From an uncultured Hungatella sp. (lineage in GTDB: Bacteria; Bacillota; Clostridia; Lachnospirales; Lachnospiraceae), in the NCBI GenBank assembly GCA_910585645.1, contig CAJUFP010000049.1, positions 1-32,649 on the forward strand: DNA of 32,649 bases. The letters run 5' to 3'. Below the pieces are notes generated by a model. That model was not told the origin of the DNA, ran no database searches, and was given only the letters and a program-made list of their open reading frames with translations. This document shows, piece by piece, positions 25,207 through 31,436 of this stretch (positions are counted from its first letter, which is position 1; the number at the start of each line of letters is the position of its first letter). The translations under genes were made by a program, and so were the position numbers.

Positions 25207-25216
25207 GAGGGAACCC

Positions 25217-25510
25217 ATGTTTAAAAGGACATTACCAGTAGGTTCGATCATATCACTATATGGCGGACAAAAACGTCTTATGATTTTAGGATATGTGAAA
25301 TATCTAAAAGGAGATGAAAGTGGTAAAGTGTATGATTATTGCGGCTGTACTTATCCAGAAGGATATGTTGGTTCGGATGCCACTGCAGTATTTGATCATA
25401 ATGATATTGAGCATATTTATGCTTTGGGATATCAAGATGAAGTCCAGTTTGCGTTTCGCGAGAAACTTGAGAAGATTCTTGAAGAAAGGGATGGAGAGGA
25501 TAGAGAATGA
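25217..25510 (+). CDS. DUF4176 family protein 2
   Basis: 97 aa with the family landmarks LPVGSIISLYG, MILGYV, YDYCGCTYPEGYVG and FDHNDIEHIYALGYQDE. Two upstream in-frame ATGs exist (25145 and 25199). I prefer 25217 because AGGAGGG (25205-25211) lies 5 nt upstream and the protein then begins MFKRTLPVG, like the third copy (MKKLLPVG). It starts 11 nt after DUF4176 copy 1 and is likely co-translated. Possible partner of the candidate substrates on either side. Confidence 0.88.
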   Translation: MFKRTLPVGSIISLYGGQKRLMILGYVKYLKGDESGKVYDYCGCTYPEGYVGSDATAVFDHNDIEHIYALGYQDEVQFAFREKLEKILEERDGEDRE

Positions 25511-25554
25511 GATACTATGTTAATATAAAGAGAGTATGAATAGAAAAGTAGATT

Positions 25555-26784
25555 ATGGGGGTGGTTAAGATACAGACAGACATAAAGTTCAGATCTATAC
25601 ATTGTACAGCCGATGGATTCAAACAACTCAAAAAGCAACTTGATATTTGTCAGATTGAGTTGGGTATGATAAAGAAAGATATAAGGGGTCAAACTGAATT
25701 GAGCAATTCTTTGGACAAGCTTGGACAATGTATAGAAAAAACAAGGGAGTATGGTAATAGTTGCTATGTATATAGAAATACACTTTTTCAAATTTGTCAG
25801 ATTTATGAAGAAAATGAAAAGAGATTAGCAAACAGCAATATAACAATTCCCAAGTGGATGGAACAACCCTTTCCTCCCTATCATGGCGTTATGCTATCAC
25901 ATGAAAGCAGTAATGGTATGCTTCAATTTATGGAAACGTTTATAAATAACAAAATAGGTGATACAGATATTCTGTCGCTGATAAAGACATGGCTCAATTT
26001 TTCAGATATCAAAGAGTCTGGTGTTATTAAAAAGAGCGTCTCATATTTTGAGGCTTTTACAAAATTTTTTAATGGAGATAAAAAGGGCTTAACGGGAGCC
26101 AGGGATTTATGCGATTTAGCAAATTCCAGCATTAGCTTATGGTCAGGTCTATATGATTACTTTGCAGGTACATATGAAGGCTTAAAAAAACTGGACTCAG
26201 GACTCTTTGGAAAGAACGCACAACGGAAGGTTAAGGAACTGGGAATGTCCGGAAGTATTTTGGGATTGATCAGTTCCATTATGTCAGCCAATAATGATAT
26301 GGACCAGAAAACATTGCAAGAGATTATAGCAGATTATGTGAAATGTGGCAAAAACGGTGTTTCTATATATAATGCAAAGTATGCTATAGATCATATAGGA
26401 GATACAAAAAGTTTGATTAGCCAGAAAGCAGGAGGTTGGAGTGCTCTAGATATATACAGTGCTATTGCTAATGGAGGGGTCGATGTGGCTTCCCAGGCAA
26501 TTAAAAGTTATGGAAAATATTACGCAGACGGAAAGTGGAGTTTAGAAGATACAGCTGCTATGTGCGTTGATGTATCTGTAGCGGGGCTTTATGGGATGGC
26601 ACATGCATTATCATTTGGTCTTGATGAGGTTATTTATGGAGCAATAGATGACTGTATGGGAAAAAAGGGAGACCCCAACTTGAGTTATGCTGAACAGGCG
26701 GCAGAGGGAATAAAGCAGATTAGCAAAAGTTGGGGAGAACAATTAGGAAATACTATTCTTGAAATATGGAACAAAAAGAACTAG
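25555..26784 (+). CDS. Candidate T7SS effector, 409 aa, with N-terminal domain shared with the 19108 protein
   Basis: Residues about 1-95 are helical and align with the 124-aa protein at 19108 (IC..ELG.I, QC, Y, QICQIYEENEK). The rest (about 130-409) is a helical domain of unknown family with hydrophobic Gly-rich segments (MSGSILGLISSIMSA, VSVAGLYGMAHALSFGLDEV). There is no signal peptide and no recognised catalytic motif. The design, a helical targeting domain plus variable C-terminus with DUF4176 genes on both sides, resembles LXG-type effectors, although I do not recognise an LXG domain. Toxicity is a guess. The ribosome site is weak for ATG 25555; GTG 25561 is an alternative. The stretch is more A+T-rich than the rest of the locus. 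Confidence 0.68.
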   Translation: MGVVKIQTDIKFRSIHCTADGFKQLKKQLDICQIELGMIKKDIRGQTELSNSLDKLGQCIEKTREYGNSCYVYRNTLFQICQIYEENEKRLANSNITIPKWMEQPFPPYHGVMLSHESSNGMLQFMETFINNKIGDTDILSLIKTWLNFSDIKESGVIKKSVSYFEAFTKFFNGDKKGLTGARDLCDLANSSISLWSGLYDYFAGTYEGLKKLDSGLFGKNAQRKVKELGMSGSILGLISSIMSANNDMDQKTLQEIIADYVKCGKNGVSIYNAKYAIDHIGDTKSLISQKAGGWSALDIYSAIANGGVDVASQAIKSYGKYYADGKWSLEDTAAMCVDVSVAGLYGMAHALSFGLDEVIYGAIDDCMGKKGDPNLSYAEQAAEGIKQISKSWGEQLGNTILEIWNKKN

Positions 26785-26802
26785 GATCTGGAGGTAGAAT
26801 AG

Positions 26803-27114
26803 ATGAAAAAGTTATTACCTGTTGGAAGCGTAGTACTGTTAAAAGGGGCAACCAAAAAATTAATGATTATTGGGATTTTGCAGGAAAAGCCAGATGATCA
26901 GATACTATATGATTACTTAGCTGTTCCATATCCAGAAGGATATATCGGAGAGGTCAATAACTTTCTTTTTTTTCACGAAGATATTAATGATATATTATTT
27001 ACAGGATATGAAAATTCAGAGAGAGATGTTTTCATGAATGCAATGCATGTTTTATATGATAAAATGCAAGAAGAGAAATTGATATCTAAACAAGTTGATG
27101 TGAATACTGATTAG
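26803..27114 (+). CDS. DUF4176 family protein 3
   Basis: 103 aa, the clearest DUF4176 copy: LLPVGSVVLLKG, KLMIIGILQ, YDYLAVPYPEGYIGE and FFHEDINDILFTGYENSE. A GGAGG site lies about 10 nt before ATG, and it starts 18 nt after the candidate effector. It is the last gene of the + strand locus before the bidirectional terminator at 27307. A likely partner or adaptor of the 25555 protein, by position. Confidence 0.9.
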   Translation: MKKLLPVGSVVLLKGATKKLMIIGILQEKPDDQILYDYLAVPYPEGYIGEVNNFLFFHEDINDILFTGYENSERDVFMNAMHVLYDKMQEEKLISKQVDVNTD

Positions 27115-27306
27115 TAAAGTGGAAGGTGTTATATATTACAGGATGATTGCATATTCTAAAAAGGAGATACATTTCAGAGAATAAGTAGTAACAAAAAAAT
27201 AGAATTATAATACAAAACAAAACCATTTGATTCTATGACAAAGGATAAGTCATGGGAGACCTTTTCTTTTTAAAGAAGGATAGGAATGCAGATTTGGAGA
27301 AGCAAT

Positions 27307-27333
27307 AAAAAGGTGTAAGATCTACACCTTTTT
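27307..27333. terminator. Bidirectional intrinsic terminator
   Basis: AAAAAGGTGTA (27307-27317) and TACACCTTTTT (27323-27333) are perfect inverted repeats around 5 nt. The A-run and T-run allow termination of the T7SS operon on the + strand and of the XRE gene (ending at 27338) on the - strand. The 192 nt between the last DUF4176 gene and this site hold no convincing gene. Confidence 0.9.
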
Positions 27334-27337
27334 ACTG

Positions 27338-27649
27338 TTAGATCTCAACCATCTTTTCAAGTAGCAAAAGAACTAACTCTCTTTTTTTCTCATTCATCAG
27401 AGACCAATAATGAATAAGCTTTTTTTGTTGTTCCGTTAGATCCGGATATTCGTCTTCGTCAGAAAAAAACTGCGCCATTGAGATTCCAAATGCGTCGCAA
27501 ATCCGCTGGATGGTCTCTAAGGACAGACTTGACTGTTGCCTTGCCATCTTGGAGAAGGCAGATTGGGAAATGCCAGTAATCTGTGAGAGACGATACTTGC
27601 TTATATGGTGTTCCTTGCACAACGCATCAATCCGTTCCATAATATTCAT
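27338..27649 (-). CDS. XRE-family transcriptional regulator
   Basis: 103 aa. The N-terminal HTH_XRE domain (about 4-62) has the pattern ISKYRLSQITGISQSAFSKMA, in which the second helix of the HTH is LSQITG and the recognition helix SQSAFSKMA. The C-terminal tail (about 72-103, LTEQQKKLIHYW, KKRELVLLLLEKM) is helical and probably dimerises. It binds DNA as a dimer in this family. GAGG lies 7 nt before the ATG on the - strand; a second ATG three codons later is possible. It is transcribed away from the Wzz-like gene, and their shared 240-bp region contains two copies of the palindrome found at the surface-protein and T7SS promoters. It is therefore the prime candidate for the regulator of all three units. 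No clear -35/-10 was identified for it. Confidence 0.93.
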   Translation of the reverse strand: MNIMERIDALCKEHHISKYRLSQITGISQSAFSKMARQQSSLSLETIQRICDAFGISMAQFFSDEDEYPDLTEQQKKLIHYWSLMNEKKRELVLLLLEKMVEI

Positions 27650-27813
27650 TTGATAACCTCATTTCTGTGTGTAATGATATAAGTTTTATTGTAGATGGAA
27701 AGAGCTTTGGATGTTACCTGTCAATCGGAGAAGCAAAAACATTTCTACTATAGAATGTGATTTTTTGTAAAAAATACTTCAAAAGATCTTCAAAAAATTA
27801 TTAAAATTCCAAT

Positions 27814-27862
27814 AGTTTCTTTAAAGGAACCTATTTACTTTATAAAAAGAAAGTGTTATAAT
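27814..27862 (+). promoter_or_regulatory. Promoter with tandem palindromic operators (Wzz-like gene)
   Basis: -35 TTTACT (27834-27839), 17-bp spacer, -10 TATAAT (27857-27862). ACTTTATAAAAAGAAAGT (27837-27854) fills the spacer and matches the consensus ACTTTCTATATAGAAAGT at 15 of 18 positions. A weaker copy, AGTTTCTTTAAAGGAACC (27814-27831), has its centre exactly 23 bp upstream, the same geometry as at the T7SS promoter. A looser related sequence, TTCTACTATAGAA (27743-27755), lies nearer the XRE gene and may be chance. Confidence 0.72.
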
Positions 27863-27889
27863 TTGCCAAAGGCAAAGGAGAAGATGGAT

Positions 27890-29299
27890 ATGGAGTACAG
27901 TAATACCGGTTATGAGCGGGAGATCGACTTAAAGGAGCTGATGTTTGTGGTCCTGCGCCAGTGGCGTCTGCTGCTGGCGGCGGCAGTGGCTATGGCGTTG
28001 CTTTTTGGCGGTTACAAGGCAGTTTCCACCTGGTTTCGGGAGTTTGCCCCGAAGGAGGGCGTTGACTGGGAGAGCAAATATCAAAAAGAGATGGAGTATC
28101 ATGAGCAAAAGCTTTTGACTGGTGAGAGAGAGGTGGAAAATCTCACAGACTCCATTGAGAGACAGAGGGAGTATCTGGCAGAGTCAGTGTTTATCAATAT
28201 GAGTCCCTATGATATCTGGGAGGCAAAGGCTGATTTTTTCGTGGAGACGGACTATGAGATCATGCCAGGCATGGCTTATCAGAACCGGGATTTTACGGCT
28301 ACTGTGCTGCAGTCCTATCAGTCTGCCTTAAATGGCGCGGATTTTATGGAGGAGGCAGCGGAGTTTTGCGGCATACAGGCGCGGTATTTGAAAGAGCTGG
28401 TGACCATAAGTATCGGCAGAAGCGACGAGGGCTATAATAATCTTTTAAGCATCCAGATCAGACACGGGGAAGAGGAAAAAGCAAAAGAGCTTCTGGATAA
28501 ATACATAGAGGGTGTGTATCAGTGCAGGGAGAAAATCTGTTCCAGTATCAGGGAACATACGGTTACTGAGGTGAGCAGGAGTCTGGGCGCGCAGGTGGAT
28601 CTGGGACTGGCGGACAGACAGAGGAGCGAAAGGGCGCAGTTGGACAGTCTGATGGAGAACCTTGCCGCAAAGGAGGAGAGCCTGGAGGCCTTGAAAAAGG
28701 AGGAAGTCCCCAAAAAAGATGTCCCTGCCGTCGGCGCGCTGGTAAAGACCGGGGTAAAATATGGGGTCTTAGGCGGATTTATGGGGATTTTTGGGGTGAT
28801 GTTCTTCATTTGTGTTCATTTTGTCATGAGTGATAAGGTGTCGTCGGCAAGGGAATTGAAGTATCGCTTCCAGTTCAGGATCCTGGGAAATCTGCCGGAT
28901 GGTTCGTCCCAAAAAGGTTCCAACCCCATTGACGCATGGTTAAGTAAGCTGGAGGGCCGTCCCCAAGGGAAGGACATAGACCGGGAATATGATTTGATCG
29001 CAGTCAATATTCTGAATGTTGAGGAGAAGACAGGCCCCATTTTTGTAACGGGAGGAGCTGTTCGGGAAAAGATCGACGATGTGGCAGAGAACCTTGGGAA
29101 ACGATTGCCGGATGTGACGATGGTGACCGGCGGTAATTTCCTTTCTGACCCGGAGAGTCTTAAAAAGCTTCCCCAGTGTGAGTGTGTGGTGCTGGTGGAG
29201 CAGTGCGGGGTATCTTCCTACGGAGATACGGAATTGGAGATTGAAAAGATAAGGGATCTGAATAAAAAGCTGGCAGGATGTATCTTGGTCGAATCATGA
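27890..29299 (+). CDS. Wzz/CapA-like polysaccharide co-polymerase with degenerate kinase-like C-terminus
   Basis: 469 aa. N-terminal Wzz-type start (EREIDLKELMFVVLRQWRLLL) with membrane span 1 at about 25-45, then a long extracytoplasmic coiled-coil region (about 70-285, with ERQREYLAESVF and MENLAAKEESLEALKKEE), then span 2 at about 290-312. A cytoplasmic domain (about 320-469) resembles a BY-kinase/MinD-type fold (DLIAVNIL, GPIFVTGGAVREK, CECVVLVEQ) but lacks a Walker A GKS/T motif, so it is probably inactive. Such proteins set chain length or assembly of surface polysaccharide. No glycosyltransferase genes are seen nearby. TTG 27863 in frame would overlap the -10. ATG 27884 is only 3 nt from GGAG, so ATG 27890 (9 nt) is preferred. 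The operator link to the T7SS promoter is notable. Confidence 0.82.
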   Translation: MEYSNTGYEREIDLKELMFVVLRQWRLLLAAAVAMALLFGGYKAVSTWFREFAPKEGVDWESKYQKEMEYHEQKLLTGEREVENLTDSIERQREYLAESVFINMSPYDIWEAKADFFVETDYEIMPGMAYQNRDFTATVLQSYQSALNGADFMEEAAEFCGIQARYLKELVTISIGRSDEGYNNLLSIQIRHGEEEKAKELLDKYIEGVYQCREKICSSIREHTVTEVSRSLGAQVDLGLADRQRSERAQLDSLMENLAAKEESLEALKKEEVPKKDVPAVGALVKTGVKYGVLGGFMGIFGVMFFICVHFVMSDKVSSARELKYRFQFRILGNLPDGSSQKGSNPIDAWLSKLEGRPQGKDIDREYDLIAVNILNVEEKTGPIFVTGGAVREKIDDVAENLGKRLPDVTMVTGGNFLSDPESLKKLPQCECVVLVEQCGVSSYGDTELEIEKIRDLNKKLAGCILVES

Positions 29300-29356
29300 T
29301 CGGATCATGGAAGATTTCGGGGTGTCTGAACGGTAATCTTCTTTCAAAAAATAAAG

Positions 29357-29385
29357 TTGACAAACCGCGGATAACGTTATATAGT
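29357..29385 (+). promoter_or_regulatory. Promoter of the DUF4430-ECF operon
   Basis: TTGACA (29357-29362), 17-bp spacer, TATAGT (29380-29385). It lies 36 bp before the next gene start. It lacks the palindrome found at the other three promoters, so this operon is separate from that regulon. The leader is too short for a cobalamin riboswitch. Confidence 0.78.
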
Positions 29386-29421
29386 CCAATTGATCAACTT
29401 GTTTTTCGGAAAGGAGCGCGG

Positions 29422-29853
29422 ATGGCTGTGGAGACATTCTGGAAGAAGAAAAAAGGGTTGGCGTTGGCGCTGATCGCCGTGTGTGTGGTCGCGTCAGCGC
29501 TTTTGCTGTGTTATCATAGGTTCAGGCCAAGGCCGGAGGAGGGGAAAAAGGAGATCCTTGTGGATGTGGTCTACGAGGATGGTTCCATGGACTCCTACGC
29601 CATAGCCACAGACGCCCAGTATCTGGAACAGGCTCTTGAGGAGGCAGAGGGCTTGACGGTGGAGGGATCCAGGACGGATCAGTTCGGCCTGATGATCGTG
29701 ACAATAAACGGCGTCACGGCGGAGTATGATAAGGATCAGGCTTACTGGGCCGTGGAACTTGACGGGACGGCGTGCAATTACGGGGTGAGCATGCAGCCGG
29801 TGCGTGACAAGGAACATTACCGGCTGGTATATACCTCTGCAAACGCCTCATGA
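29422..29853 (+). CDS. DUF4430 domain protein, membrane-anchored
   Basis: 143 aa. Basic KKKK then one hydrophobic span (about 13-30, ALALIAVCVVASALLLCY) anchors or exports it. The outer domain (about 45-143) matches DUF4430, a transcobalamin-like fold: LEQALEEAEGLTVEG, then VTINGVTAEYDKDQAYWAVELDG and a YRLVYT end. In Clostridia such proteins are often encoded beside ECF transporter S components and are thought to help capture a vitamin, possibly cobalamin-like. An upstream in-frame ATG at 29278 overlaps the previous gene; ATG 29422 is chosen for its AAGGAG site and because a signal segment then starts the protein. It overlaps the S-component gene by 4 nt. Confidence 0.87.
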   Translation: MAVETFWKKKKGLALALIAVCVVASALLLCYHRFRPRPEEGKKEILVDVVYEDGSMDSYAIATDAQYLEQALEEAEGLTVEGSRTDQFGLMIVTINGVTAEYDKDQAYWAVELDGTACNYGVSMQPVRDKEHYRLVYTSANAS

Positions 29854-30335
29854 GATCAAAGACAGGGCGTCTGGCCGCGGACGGGCTTTTGGCGTCGGTT
29901 TTGTTTGCGGCGCAGATCGCCCTGATTCATCTGCCAAACATTGAGGTGGTGTCCATTCTGGTGATCCTCTACACCCTGACCTTTGGACGGCGGGTTCTGA
30001 ACATTCTGGCGACCTTTACCATACTGGAGGGGCTTTTTCACGGATTTGGCATCTGGTGGGTCTCCTATTTGTACATCTGGCCGATTCTGGCAGGGCTTAC
30101 GGCTCTGTTGAAACGGCAGGGCGCGCCGGACTGGGGATATGGGATCTTGTGCTGTCTTTTCGGGTTTTCTTTTGGGTTTTTGTGCTCCCTTCCTTATCTT
30201 GCGGGAGGCATTGGGGCTTTGTTCGCCTGGTGGATCTCCGGGGTCCCCTTTGATGTGATTCATGGGATAAGCAATCTGATCATCGGCCTGACGCTTTTTA
30301 AGCCGGTGAAGAGGGTGTTGGAGCGGTGCAGATGA
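29850..30335 (+). CDS. ECF transporter S component
   Basis: 161 aa, very hydrophobic with about five or six membrane spans (LASVLFAAQIALIHLP, VSILVILYTLTFG, LATFTILEGLFHGFGIWW, YIWPILAGLTALL, GILCCLFGFSFGFL, ISNLIIGLTLF). This is the substrate-binding subunit of an energy-coupling-factor importer, which shares EcfA/A'/T modules encoded elsewhere. The paired DUF4430 gene, overlapping by 4 nt, suggests a vitamin or cofactor substrate, perhaps cobalamin-like; the substrate cannot be read from the sequence. Alternative: another small-molecule S component of the same fold. Confidence 0.85.
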   Translation: MRSKTGRLAADGLLASVLFAAQIALIHLPNIEVVSILVILYTLTFGRRVLNILATFTILEGLFHGFGIWWVSYLYIWPILAGLTALLKRQGAPDWGYGILCCLFGFSFGFLCSLPYLAGGIGALFAWWISGVPFDVIHGISNLIIGLTLFKPVKRVLERCR

Positions 30336-30385
30336 AGAAGGCGAAGGTAATGTGGTTAATTTAAGGTTGTCGTCGGCTTGGCAGA

Positions 30386-30460
30386 AGCCATGTCCTGTCA
30401 GGGTTCAGGAGTGCCAGACGTTTCAAAGAGCCGGAAAATCCACTCTGACAGGCCATGGCT
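30386..30460. repeat. Long inverted repeat in the gap before the RNA ligase gene
   Basis: AGCCATGTCCTGTCAG (30386-30401) and CTGACAGGCCATGGCT (30445-30460) are complementary at 15 of 16 positions with a 43-nt interior. A second short hairpin, CGGCC-CAA-GGCCG, lies just downstream (near 30465-30477). There is no T-run. The 224-nt gap thus holds a strongly structured element, either a leader RNA, a small RNA or a dispersed repeat. No gene or known riboswitch was recognised. Confidence 0.65.
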
Positions 30461-30559
30461 CTTATCGGCCCAAGGCCGGATCCGCTTAAATGAATGACAG
30501 TTTGGCAGATAGACAGATCAGCGGGCCCATGGAGAAATAGATTGTGAAAAGTGAGAAAG

Positions 30560-31360
30560 ATGATGGAGGAATTATATAAATATCCCCGGACCCGCCACCT
30601 GGAGGGTTCCAGAAAGCAGGCGGGGGATGAGGACTTAAATTATGTGAGATTTGGGGATATCCGGGGAAAGTATCTGGTGCTGGAGGAAAAGATCGACGGC
30701 GCCAACTGCGGTATCAGCTTTGGGAAGGATGGGCGGATGTATCTCCAGAGCAGAGGGCATTTTTTGACAGGGGGCTATGGGGAGAGGCAGTTTGACCTTT
30801 TCAAGCGGTGGACCGGGGCTTTTAGGGAACCGCTGTGGCAGGTTCTGGGAAGCAGGTATGTGATGTACGGGGAGTGGATGTATGCCAAGCACACGGTATT
30901 TTACGACCGTCTGCCCCACTATTTTATGGAGTTTGATATTTTTGACAAGGAAGAGAGGCGTTTCTTTTCCACAGCGAAACGGAGGGAGATCTTAAAAGGG
31001 GCGGACTTTGTCCATTCGGTGTTGGTGCTGGATCAGGGGCGATACGAGAGTCCGGATCAGATCACGTCATGGATAGGACCAAGCCATTTCATATCCAATG
31101 ACCCGAAAAAGAATCTTGAGGAGCAGTGTAGAAAGGGGAACGCCAGGCTAGAGGAGACGTTTCTGCAGACAGATTTGTGCGGGCTCATGGAGGGCATCTA
31201 TATCAAGGTGGAGGAGGGGGATTATGTACTGGACAGGCTCAAATACGTCCGCCCTACGTTTTTAAACGCTATTCTGGATTCGGAGAGCCACTGGATGAAC
31301 AGGCCCCTTGTGGCCAATAAGCTGGCCGACGGGGCGGATCTGTTTTTACAGGGTGTTTGA
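30560..31360 (+). CDS. Rnl2-like RNA ligase
   Basis: 266 aa, ATP-dependent RNA ligase of the nucleotidyltransferase superfamily. Motif I is EKIDGAN, with the lysine (about K44) expected to be adenylylated. Motif III-like YGEWMYAKHTVFYD, motif IV MEGIYIK and motif V DRLKYVRP follow in order. It would seal 3'-OH and 5'-phosphate RNA ends. The neighbouring gene encodes an HD-Pnk protein that makes exactly those ends, so the two form a healing-and-sealing RNA repair pair. The start is uncertain: GTG 30551, ATG 30560 and ATG 30563 are all possible and none has a strong ribosome site. It lacks the extra C-terminal domain of larger T4 Rnl proteins. Confidence 0.9.
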   Translation: MMEELYKYPRTRHLEGSRKQAGDEDLNYVRFGDIRGKYLVLEEKIDGANCGISFGKDGRMYLQSRGHFLTGGYGERQFDLFKRWTGAFREPLWQVLGSRYVMYGEWMYAKHTVFYDRLPHYFMEFDIFDKEERRFFSTAKRREILKGADFVHSVLVLDQGRYESPDQITSWIGPSHFISNDPKKNLEEQCRKGNARLEETFLQTDLCGLMEGIYIKVEEGDYVLDRLKYVRPTFLNAILDSESHWMNRPLVANKLADGADLFLQGV

Positions 31361-31436
31361 CGCAATGAGAATCTTGTGGTTTTCGGGGCAGCTCGGCGCT
31401 GCCTGTCTCGGAGCGTGTGGAGAGGAGGGGTGAGAC

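Noticed and set aside
25145..25216. N-terminally extended start of the second DUF4176 protein
   Set aside because: The extension overlaps the preceding gene and lacks similarity to other copies; AGGAGGG sits correctly before ATG 25217.
23608..26784. Calling the two candidate substrates LXG toxins
   Set aside because: The characteristic LXG domain is about 200 residues with recognisable landmarks that I cannot find; only the general layout is similar.
27119..27184. Short frame reading MEGVIYYRMIAYSKKEIHF after the last DUF4176 gene
   Set aside because: About 21 codons with no convincing ribosome site; it could be a gene remnant but cannot be supported.
27863..27889. TTG start (27863) or ATG start (27884) for the Wzz-like gene
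   Set aside because: The TTG directly abuts the -10 and would lie upstream of the transcription start; ATG 27884 is only 3 nt from the ribosome site. ATG 27890 fits better.
29386..29421. Cobalamin riboswitch before the DUF4430/ECF genes
   Set aside because: Only about 36 nt separate the promoter from the start codon, too short for that RNA, and no conserved box is seen.
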